From positions 1 to 5,699 of the forward strand of contig NZ_CALKTC010000045.1 of the NCBI RefSeq assembly GCF_937996225.1: a stretch of 5,699 nucleotides of DNA, in the 5' to 3' direction. Under the pieces are notes generated by a model. It made no database searches. It saw only the letters and a list, made by a program, of their open reading frames with translations, and was not told where the DNA came from. The translations under genes and the position numbers were made by a program. Within the stretch, counting starts at the first letter, position 1. The number at the start of each line of letters is the position of its first letter. Source of the DNA: an uncultured Campylobacter sp. (lineage in GTDB: Bacteria > Campylobacterota > Campylobacteria > Campylobacterales > Campylobacteraceae). Positions 1 to 3,754 of this stretch are shown here, piece after piece.

Positions 1-6
1 TAAATA

Positions 7-279
7 ATGGCAAAATTGAATTTAGATCTTACAGAGATAGAGCTAAACGAACTAAGCACAGCAAGCTTTCAAGAACAAGACGGAAAACAAGAGATAAAAA
101 AAACTGGTGGCAGACCCAAAAGTGCCAATCCTGCCGACAAAAGAACGACAATGTTTTTGTCTAGTGAAGAGCTGGATTTTTTAGACGAAATGGGACATAT
201 AACCAGAACAAATAGAACCCAATATCTAAGATCGATCATCAGAGAAAAAATGGCAGCCATTAAAAACGGTGCGATATAA
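7..279 (+). CDS. Ribbon-helix-helix DNA-binding protein, ParG/CopG-like, probable partition partner
   Basis: A 90-residue protein. The C-terminal half (about residues 45-85) reads as a ribbon-helix-helix fold: a basic start (KRTTMFL) for the DNA-contacting strand, then a helix (SSEELDFLDEMG), a turn and a second helix (NRTQYLRSIIREKM). The first 44 residues are polar with a basic GGRPKS patch and are probably flexible. This layout, a mobile N-terminus plus a C-terminal ribbon-helix-helix, is that of ParG-type centromere-binding proteins, which dimerise on repeats and work with a ParA ATPase. The ATG comes six bases after the window edge, so its ribosome binding site and any parA upstream are not visible, and the partition role is inference. 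It could instead be a simple CopG-type repressor, for example of copy number or of the toxin-antitoxin pair 25 bases downstream. Confidence 0.8.
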   Translation: MAKLNLDLTEIELNELSTASFQEQDGKQEIKKTGGRPKSANPADKRTTMFLSSEELDFLDEMGHITRTNRTQYLRSIIREKMAAIKNGAI

Positions 280-304
280 TGACGGTAAATACAAGGAGTA
301 AGAA

Positions 305-568
305 ATGACAAATGCAGTTATGCTTCAAGCTAAAGACGGCTTTACGCTGACTAGCGATATTATCAACGCTATGAAGCAGCTATTTGGCGAAAAAATCAAC
401 GTAATAGAACTTGATGGCGATATGATCGAGGCACTTAGCGGCGAGATAAACCAGGCGGATGCTGCAAAACTAAAACGCACCGTTGAAAAACTTGATAATG
501 GTGAACTCAAATTTTATTCAGAGAAAGAATTCTCGCAGCAGCTAGCCAAACGGGGCTATCAGTGGTAA
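305..568 (+). CDS. Putative antitoxin of a ParE/RelE-type toxin-antitoxin pair
   Basis: An 87-residue acidic protein starting at ATG 305, with a strong AAGGAG ribosome binding site (293-298) six bases upstream. It is called an antitoxin mainly from position: its stop codon overlaps the start of a clear ParE/RelE-family toxin, the usual order for such pairs. I do not recognise the N-terminal fold. The C-terminus (KFYSEKEFSQQLAKRGYQW) resembles the amphipathic, aromatic-rich tails with which antitoxins wrap around their toxin. It would neutralise the toxin by direct binding and might autoregulate the operon. A TATAAT at 275-280, overlapping the stop of the preceding gene, could be a -10 box, but no good -35 box is visible, so co-transcription from upstream is as likely. 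Confidence 0.7.
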   Translation: MTNAVMLQAKDGFTLTSDIINAMKQLFGEKINVIELDGDMIEALSGEINQADAAKLKRTVEKLDNGELKFYSEKEFSQQLAKRGYQW

Positions 569-843
569 TTAAATACACTGGCGAGTTTTTGGACGAATTA
601 GGCGAAATCGCCGATTATATCGCTAGAGATAGTAAATCAAGGGCAGATACTTTTATACAAAATTTAAAAGCCCAGATCATAAAAATCCCGGATATGCCTT
701 ACTCCTACCGCAAAAACAAGACTATCAACCGAGAAAACATAAGAGATTTAATTTTTAAAGGCTACACCGTTACTTTTTCAATAAGTGATAATGCGATAGA
801 AGTATTAGGGATCTATAAGCAAAATTTGACGCGCTTCTCCTAA
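562..843 (+). CDS. ParE/RelE-family toxin of a type II toxin-antitoxin system
   Basis: A 93-residue protein with the layout of the ParE/RelE superfamily. There is a first strand (VIKYTGEFLDEL), a helix with the typical EIADYIARDS segment (about residues 15-24), and a second helix with FIQNLKAQI. A proline-containing turn (PDMPYSYRKN) follows, then a core strand with REN-IRDLIFKGYTV and a last strand IEVLGIYKQN. RelE members cut ribosome-bound mRNA and ParE members poison gyrase; the YIARDS and IRDLIFKGY pattern fits ParE somewhat better, but the target cannot be decided here. It starts with GTG at 562, overlaps the antitoxin gene by 7 bases and has a CGGGG ribosome site at 551-555, so translation is probably coupled. 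It looks intact and is expected to stabilise the plasmid. Confidence 0.82.
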   Translation: MVIKYTGEFLDELGEIADYIARDSKSRADTFIQNLKAQIIKIPDMPYSYRKNKTINRENIRDLIFKGYTVTFSISDNAIEVLGIYKQNLTRFS

Positions 844-856
844 AATGGCTTTGATA

Positions 857-868
857 AAGATCGATCTT
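857..868. repeat. 12-bp palindrome AAGATCGATCTT after the toxin gene
   Basis: A perfect 12-bp palindrome 14 bases after the toxin stop codon. It lacks a T-tract, so it is a poor terminator; it could be a small operator or chance. No function is claimed. Confidence 0.3.
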
Positions 869-891
869 CATAGAAAGACGGCGGCCATTAG

Positions 892-973
892 AAACCTTAA
901 ACCCCAAACCCCGTAAAATAGGGCATTTCGCTCTTTAAGCTTTACCGGGTCTTGCCGCCCATAAACCTTAAAC
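892..973. repeat. Pair of direct repeats AAACCTTAAAC, 71 bp apart, around an imperfect inverted repeat
   Basis: AAACCTTAAAC occurs exactly at 892-902 and 963-973. Both copies are preceded by a related GC-rich stretch (GCGGCCATTAG and GCCGCCCAT), so the similarity extends beyond the exact 11 bases. Between them, ACCCCGTAAA (908-917) and TTTACCGGGT (941-950) form an inverted repeat with one mismatch in ten. The block sits between the toxin stop and its terminator. It may be a protein-binding site (partition or replication) or the relic of a duplication. Two copies are too few to call iterons. Confidence 0.35.
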
Positions 974-990
974 TAAAAAATACCCCTTTC

Positions 991-1020
991 AAAAGCCCTA
1001 AATCAGGGCTTTTCTCTCTT
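991..1020 (+). terminator. Rho-independent terminator of the toxin-antitoxin unit
   Basis: AAAAGCCCT (991-999) and AGGGCTTTT (1005-1013) form a perfect 9-bp stem with a 5-base loop (AAATC). A pyrimidine tract, CTCTCTTTT, follows to 1022. On the + strand this is a good intrinsic terminator for the transcript that carries the toxin gene, about 150 nt after its stop codon. On the - strand the downstream T-run is interrupted, so it is less convincing in that direction. Confidence 0.8.
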
Positions 1021-1056
1021 TTACTATTGAAAACAAACATTTTCATTAGCATTTAG

Positions 1057-1176
1057 CTATCGATCAAGGTCCGGATCTTGCTTAGAAGGTTTCTTTTTAA
1101 ACGGATTTTCTATCTCCACCATGTCTACAGTCGGGTTCTTTGGATTTTTTACTATTTGAGCATCAAAAGATAGGCC
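1057..1176 (-). pseudogene. Possible C-terminal remnant of a minus-strand gene
   Basis: An open stretch of 39 codons ends with TAG at 1057-1059. Its composition is protein-like: DAQIVKNPKNPTVDMVEIEN, then a Pro/Lys-rich tail (PFKKKPSKQDPDLDR). The only ATG, at 1122, would give just 21 residues and has no clear ribosome site. The stretch is closed upstream by an in-frame stop at 1177-1179. The charged tail looks like the end of a larger protein whose body has been lost, but I cannot name the parent. Random openness over 39 codons is possible, so this is tentative. Confidence 0.3.
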
Positions 1177-1406
1177 CTATTATACGGCTTATAGCGGAAA
1201 AGACGTAATATTCGCGATCATGGGCAAAAAAGACTTTGCTGCGCGGCCTAATAGGTGGAATTTACAACGCTCTGATCTTTACGGCCAAGAGCGAAAAGAA
1301 AAATCAGCTCGATCTAGATCAGTGGCAAACCGCTCAAGACAACCTAGCTCAAATCAAAAAAATAGCTAAGGAGTGGGAAGAGCAAGGCAATAGGATTAAA
1401 TATTAA
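1160..1406 (+). pseudogene. Possible frameshifted remnant of a plus-strand gene
   Basis: Two overlapping open stretches in different frames join into one plausible protein end. The first runs from 1160 (after a TGA at 1157-1159) to a TAA at 1367-1369 and includes RPYYTAYSGKDVIFAIMGKK. The second is open from 1209 to a TAA at 1404-1406 and includes LLRGLIGGIYNALIFTAKSE and later DQWQTAQDNLAQIKKIAKEW. After about 1240 the first frame becomes Ser/Arg-rich and unnatural while the second becomes protein-like, which suggests a single frameshift near the A-run at 1225-1230. No start codon with a ribosome site is visible, so it is probably a truncated C-terminal fragment. The parent family is not recognised. 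Confidence 0.35.
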
Positions 1407-1500
1407 TATATATTAAATACTAGCATTATTATAAATAATAAGAGTTATTATTTTTTACTATACTAAAATTCAAGAAAATCTAAGCAGATTTATATGAATT
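1395..1500. other. Very AT-rich tract with small inverted repeats
   Basis: About 100 bases of almost pure A/T. It contains ATTATT-ATA-AATAAT (1425-1439) and AATAATAA-GAG-TTATTATT (1434-1452); the second is followed by a T-run to 1456. No coding potential is seen. It could be a DNA-unwinding element, an UP-element region for the promoter at 1518, or ordinary degraded intergenic DNA. Confidence 0.4.
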
Positions 1501-1517
1501 TTTAAGCCGTCCTCTGC

Positions 1518-1523
1518 TATAAT
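1518..1523 (+). promoter_or_regulatory. -10 box TATAAT of the leader/lipoprotein transcript
   Basis: A perfect TATAAT within GCTATAATTC, the same 10-base context as the mobilization promoter at 2992-3001 apart from its second-to-last flanking bases. No convincing -35 hexamer lies 16-18 bases upstream, but the region is very AT-rich, as is usual for Campylobacter housekeeping promoters. The transcript would start near 1529-1531, immediately before the left arm of the long-range inverted repeat. Confidence 0.6.
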
Positions 1524-1529
1524 TCCCCC

Positions 1530-1780
1530 TGTAATTCGGATTTAAGGCTACTTAATACATTCAAGCAGCTCATAAGCCGCCAGTGGCGGACAAAGAGCAA
1601 AAAATCAACAAAATAGTAACATTTTACAGGCGTTTTTAAAACGTGATATTTATCAATGTTTTTTAAACAAGAGATTTCAGGCTAGGGCGTATTATGCCCT
1701 TAAATTTCGAATTACGTAAAAATTGTTTGAGTGAATAAACCCCCTTTGTCCGAATTACAATAAACAAAAGGAGTTGTTAA
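1530..1780 (+). ncRNA. Candidate structured leader RNA upstream of the small lipoprotein
   Basis: About 250 non-coding bases lie between the predicted transcription start and the lipoprotein GTG. The first 11 bases (TGTAATTCGGA, 1530-1540) are perfectly complementary to TCCGAATTACA (1749-1759), which ends seven bases before the ribosome site. Inside lie local hairpins: TTAAG/CTTAA (1542-1555), CCGCC/GGCGG (1577-1589), CGTTTT/AAAACG (1631-1643), TGTTT/AAACA (1657-1669) and AGGGC/GCCCT (1684-1700). The ribosome site can itself pair: bases 1741-1748 with 1765-1773, with one bulge and one mismatch, leaving the complementary segment in the loop. This arrangement suggests control of lipoprotein translation by RNA folding. 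No known RNA family is recognised; a processed small RNA is also possible. Confidence 0.4.
1627..1677 (+). repeat. Two imperfect 22-bp tandem repeats with 26-bp period
   Basis: Bases 1630-1651 and 1656-1677 match at 16 of 22 positions, each centred on a short palindrome (G-T5/6-A3/4-C). In the RNA view they are two successive hairpins of the leader; in the DNA view they could be two binding sites for a dimeric protein on nearly the same face of the helix. Two copies do not prove iterons. Confidence 0.35.
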
Positions 1781-1903
1781 GTGAAAAAAACAATTATAGC
1801 ATTTTTAGTCGCGCTTTCAGTGATCCTCGCGGGTTGCAGCGCTTTATTTAGCGTTGGACATAGCAATACCAACACTATAAACCAAACAAATCATAAAGAA
1901 TAA
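1781..1903 (+). CDS. Small lipoprotein (40 aa), lysis-protein-like or VirB7-like in size
   Basis: A 40-residue protein starting with GTG at 1781, with an excellent AAAAGGAG ribosome site (1766-1773) seven bases upstream. Residues 2-3 are Lys-Lys, residues 4-16 are hydrophobic (TIIAFLVALSVIL), and LAGC forms a lipobox with the lipid-bearing Cys at residue 19. After signal peptidase II cleavage a 22-residue lipopeptide would remain, with Ser at +2, which by the E. coli rule directs it to the outer membrane. The mature part is polar and Asn/Thr-rich (HSNTNTINQTNHKE). Bacteriocin lysis proteins and the T4SS protein VirB7 are lipoproteins of this size, and entericidins are another small-lipoprotein class, but no family motif decides. 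The possible leader control and the next gene 15 bases downstream suggest a two-gene unit. The lipoprotein nature is secure; the role is unknown. Confidence 0.8.
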   Translation: MKKTIIAFLVALSVILAGCSALFSVGHSNTNTINQTNHKE

Positions 1904-1918
1904 AAAAAGGATAAAAAA

Positions 1919-2428
1919 ATGAACAATATAGCTAATAGTCAACAAGCAGCAAGTGCGCCACAGCCTTATATTCCAAATAAATATAGCTTTGAACAACAGC
2001 AAGCAATGGCTTTTGCTTTTCTAAAAGCATTTTATAATAGCCGCGAGCTAGGATACAACGTCGATAGATACAAATATACCGACGTAACCCAAGAGATCAT
2101 CGACGTAGTAAACCAGATGGCGTATCAGATCATTACTACGGCCAGGATCACCAGTGTAACCATGATAATTCAAGAGCTAGCCAAGGTAGTGCTAGACAGT
2201 ATATCTATTAACGGTAAATTTTCACCGGCGGATTGTATAGCGGCTCTTATAGATTTTGTCCTCTTTAACCAAGACGTAAAAGATGCAGGGAAAATTCTTA
2301 TTCAAGCCAGCGATACTTTGCTTAGAGAAAGAGCCATGATCAGAAAAAGCTTTTTAGGCAATGCGGTGCTAATCCAGATTCTCAATCGAGAAAAGAGCTA
2401 TATCGAGCTAAAATTTAACGGATTTTAA
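1919..2428 (+). CDS. Hypothetical protein, 169 aa, partner gene of the small lipoprotein
   Basis: A 169-residue protein with ATG at 1919 and an AAAGGA ribosome site (1906-1911) seven bases before it. It starts 15 bases after the lipoprotein stop, so the two are very likely co-transcribed. The sequence has a short polar, Gln/Ala-rich N-terminus (residues 1-25). The rest is predicted mostly helical: FEQQQAMAFAFLKAFYNS, then DVTQEIIDVVNQMAYQIIT, SVTMIIQELAKVVLDS and DCIAALIDFVLF. It ends with a basic segment and a strand (SYIELKFNGF). I see no signal peptide, membrane helix, metal site or DNA-binding motif, and I do not recognise the family. A cytoplasmic all-helical protein next to a tiny lipoprotein could be an immunity or regulatory protein, but that is speculation. 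It has good codon structure and no rival frame. Confidence 0.8.
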   Translation: MNNIANSQQAASAPQPYIPNKYSFEQQQAMAFAFLKAFYNSRELGYNVDRYKYTDVTQEIIDVVNQMAYQIITTARITSVTMIIQELAKVVLDSISINGKFSPADCIAALIDFVLFNQDVKDAGKILIQASDTLLRERAMIRKSFLGNAVLIQILNREKSYIELKFNGF

Positions 2429-2437
2429 TCCGGTAAT

Positions 2438-2459
2438 GCAAGCGCTTTAAAGCGCTTGC
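2438..2459. terminator. Perfect 22-bp palindrome between convergent genes, possible bidirectional terminator
   Basis: Ten bases GCAAGCGCTT are followed by TA and the exact complement, a perfect palindrome, 9 bases after the stop of the 169-residue gene. It overlaps the last codons and stop (2447-2449) of the convergent Sel1 gene, so part of the palindrome is coding. The stem is strong, but neither side carries a proper T-tract. It is therefore a weak or factor-assisted terminator candidate, or a stabilising 3' hairpin for both mRNAs. Confidence 0.45.
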
Positions 2460-2920
2460 TCATACTTGCAGCTCCATTTGGCGCCTAGTTTGCAAGCTTT
2501 TTTATAAAAATATTTTGCTTTCTTTTTATCTACTTCAAAGCCGTAGGTTCCATTTTCATACCGCAACCCAAGCATTTCGCAGCCGCTTCCGTAATCCAAA
2601 TCGCATGATTTTTCAATATAAAATTTAGCCTTTTTATTGTCGCCAAATATCGCTTCATAAGTAGCCGCCAAAATTAAACAACCGTTACCGTCTTTTAATT
2701 CACAGGCTTTATCCAAGAATTTTACCGATATTTCTCTTGCTTGCTTGTCGGTATTTTTACTTCGGCTGCTTTTATCTGAATAATATGCTCCGGCTCGCGT
2801 GCAGTCCGTCGCTATACTAGCATTACATCCAGCTTCAAATTTAGCTATATCCTCATCTGCTCCGGCCAAATTTAAAGAGCATAGCCCGGCAACGACCACA
2901 GCTAAAACGATTTTTTTCAT
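2447..2920 (-). CDS. Secreted Sel1/Hcp-like cysteine-rich repeat protein
   Basis: A 157-residue protein read from ATG 2920, chosen over the ATG at 2962 because AAGGA lies just upstream (2926-2930) and the shorter form begins with a proper signal peptide: MKKIVLAVVVAGLCSLNLAG, cleavage probable after AGA at residue 21. The mature part has four Cys-x7-Cys pairs (32/40, 73/81, 106/114, 143/151), spaced 33-41 residues as in Helicobacter cysteine-rich proteins (Hcp), where each helical Sel1 repeat is closed by a disulfide. Typical repeat pieces are AKFYIEKSCDLDYGSGCEML and AKYFYKKACKLGAKWSC. It should be periplasmic or secreted. Hcp proteins are reported as penicillin-binding, weak beta-lactamases or host-interaction factors, but most are better seen as protein-binding scaffolds. 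The gene is convergent with the 169-residue gene and divergent from the mobilization operon. It is short for the family, perhaps a cut-down copy. Confidence 0.85.
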   Translation of the reverse strand: MKKIVLAVVVAGLCSLNLAGADEDIAKFEAGCNASIATDCTRAGAYYSDKSSRSKNTDKQAREISVKFLDKACELKDGNGCLILAATYEAIFGDNKKAKFYIEKSCDLDYGSGCEMLGLRYENGTYGFEVDKKKAKYFYKKACKLGAKWSCKYEQAL

Positions 2921-2948
2921 TGTTTTCCTTTTGATGAGATGAGCTTTT

Positions 2949-2977
2949 ATTATATCAAACATCCCACCTATTTACAA
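2949..2977 (-). promoter_or_regulatory. Promoter of the Sel1/Hcp-like gene
   Basis: Read on the minus strand, TTGTAA (2977-2972) and TATAAT (2954-2949) are separated by 17 bases. The -10 box is perfect and the -35 box matches 4 of 6. Transcription would start near 2942, giving a leader of about 20 nt before ATG 2920. The -35 box overlaps that of the divergent mobilization promoter. Confidence 0.55.
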
Positions 2978-2999
2978 CCCCGACTTTTTACGCTATAAT
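2971..2999 (+). promoter_or_regulatory. Promoter of the mobilization operon
   Basis: TTTACA (2971-2976) and TATAAT (2994-2999) are separated by exactly 17 bases, the best sigma-70 promoter in the window. Transcription would begin near 3006, so the mRNA would start upstream of the large hairpin and carry it in its 5' leader. Binding of relaxosome proteins at the hairpin could therefore also control the operon, as in other mobilization systems. Confidence 0.7.
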
Positions 3000-3029
3000 T
3001 CTAAAAAATAGTTAAATATTTTATAGGGC

Positions 3030-3119
3030 GAGCATACCGCCCGTATATACGCAATGCGAAAGCATTGCGTATATACGGGCGGTGCTCGTAAGGGGGCAAA
3101 TCCCCCTTAACCCCCTTAG
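3030..3119 (+). other. Candidate origin of transfer (oriT)
   Basis: Non-coding DNA directly upstream of the mobilization genes, where oriT is expected. It holds a perfect 22-bp inverted repeat (3036-3057 and 3062-3083) with GAAA as loop. CGAGC/GCTCG outside continues the stem after a 2-base bulge. Then come TAAGGGGG (3089-3096) with its inverse CCCCCTTA (3102-3109), and a second direct copy CCCCCTTA at 3111-3118. A large inverted repeat followed by a GTAAG-type sequence is the layout of oriT in mobilizable plasmids such as RSF1010, whose nick region, as I remember it, is GTAAGTGCGC against GTAAGGGGGC here. The exact nick site is not determined; it is most likely between 3088 and 3119. Confidence 0.6.
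3036..3083. repeat. Perfect 22-bp inverted repeat with GAAA loop
   Basis: The two 22-base arms are exact complements. They are GC-rich at both ends (ACCGCCCG, GCAATGC) with a TATATA centre, and the GAAA loop is closed by C-G, which is a very stable GNRA tetraloop if transcribed. It is probably the relaxase/MobC recognition hairpin of oriT. No T-tract follows, so it is not a terminator. Confidence 0.9.
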
Positions 3120-3153
3120 GCAGCTCGCGCCGTAGCAATTGAGAGGTTTTAAT

Positions 3154-3351
3154 TTGATCGATAACTCATCCGTAGAAAATAAAATTTTAATTTGCTGCAT
3201 ATACGTTGTAGCGCTAGGTATCGTCTTTATGCTAGGCTGGCTGATCTTCTCTTCAGTCTTTTTTCTATTAGCCTGTTTGCTGGGAGTTATCATACCTTTA
3301 TGGTTTTTAAGCGAAATTTTAAGTTGGATTAGAGGCAGGAGTAATGACTGA
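3154..3351 (+). CDS. Small two-helix membrane protein heading the mobilization operon
   Basis: A 65-residue protein. I chose TTG 3154 as the start because GAGAGG (3141-3146) lies seven bases upstream; the in-frame TTG at 3139 has no ribosome site. Two hydrophobic segments, residues 11-31 (ILICCIYVVALGIVFMLGWLI) shown here only by position and ending in GWLI, and residues 33-53 ending in PLWFLS, form a helical hairpin. A short basic tail (WIRGRSND) is probably cytoplasmic. The stop overlaps the mobC start by 8 bases (3344-3351), so the genes are translationally coupled and functionally linked. ColE1 has no such gene at this place. A role in anchoring the relaxosome to the inner membrane or in promoting contact with a helper type IV secretion system is a reasonable inference, but no family is recognised. 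Confidence 0.65.
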   Translation: MIDNSSVENKILICCIYVVALGIVFMLGWLIFSSVFFLLACLLGVIIPLWFLSEILSWIRGRSND

Positions 3352-3754
3352 CGATCAGAACAAAAGCTTTCCAAAAAGCAAAAAAAGAGCTGGGAAAACC
3401 AGAACTATCACAAAAATAATGCGTCTTACGCCGGAGGAGTGGAGTAAAATTCAAGAAAAAATGGACGATGGCGGGGGAGTAAATTTTACCAAATACGCTG
3501 TAAATTCGATGCTATCGCGATCTCTTACAAAAACGCCGCTCACAAAAGAGCTAATCCTTGAGTTATCGCGCCAAGGTAATAACCTCAATCAAATCGCTAC
3601 GAGGCTCAACAAGGGCGAAAGTCTTGACAGAGTAGGGTTAAGTATTATCTCAAGGTCGTTTGAGGCTCTAAGGGGCATCTATGAGCTTCTAAACGGCAAA
3701 CATCAAGACGAGCAAAAAGCAAAAAACGATGATAGTCAAATTTCTACCCAGTAA
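3344..3754 (+). CDS. mobC: MobC/MbeC-like relaxosome accessory protein
   Basis: A 136-residue protein of the bacterial mobilization protein MobC family. A basic N-terminus (KKRAGKTRTIT) leads into a ribbon-helix-helix-like part (residues 21-60: RTITKIMRLTPEEWSKI, later NFTKYAVNSML). The family signature RQGNNLNQIATRLN follows at 76-89, and then a helical region to 117. MobC proteins bind oriT and help open it so that the relaxase can nick. Two ribosome-site candidates precede ATG 3344: AGAGG eight bases away, and AGGAG only two. The gene overlaps the small membrane protein gene (8 bases) and the relaxase gene (26 bases), so all are made together. The order mobC-mobA is that of ColE1 mbeC-mbeA. 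The polar tail after residue 118 is probably disordered and is the part overlapped by the relaxase start. Confidence 0.92.
   Translation: MTDDQNKSFPKSKKRAGKTRTITKIMRLTPEEWSKIQEKMDDGGGVNFTKYAVNSMLSRSLTKTPLTKELILELSRQGNNLNQIATRLNKGESLDRVGLSIISRSFEALRGIYELLNGKHQDEQKAKNDDSQISTQ

Noticed and set aside
69..510. Minus-strand open frames opposite the ribbon-helix-helix and antitoxin genes
   Set aside because: They are shadows of better-supported plus-strand genes, Ser/Leu-rich and without ribosome sites.
2921..2962. Upstream ATG at 2962 as the start of the Sel1/Hcp-like gene
   Set aside because: It would put a charged 14-residue stretch before the signal peptide and would place the start upstream of the predicted transcription start; ATG 2920 has a proper ribosome site.
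3036..3083. The 22-bp hairpin as an intrinsic terminator
   Set aside because: No T-tract follows it on either strand, and it lies just after a strong promoter and before the operon, so a transfer-origin role fits better.
3021..3374. Minus-strand open frame of 117 codons through the hairpin region
   Set aside because: It runs through the oriT-like repeats and antisense to two supported genes; it has no ribosome site and its composition is not protein-like.
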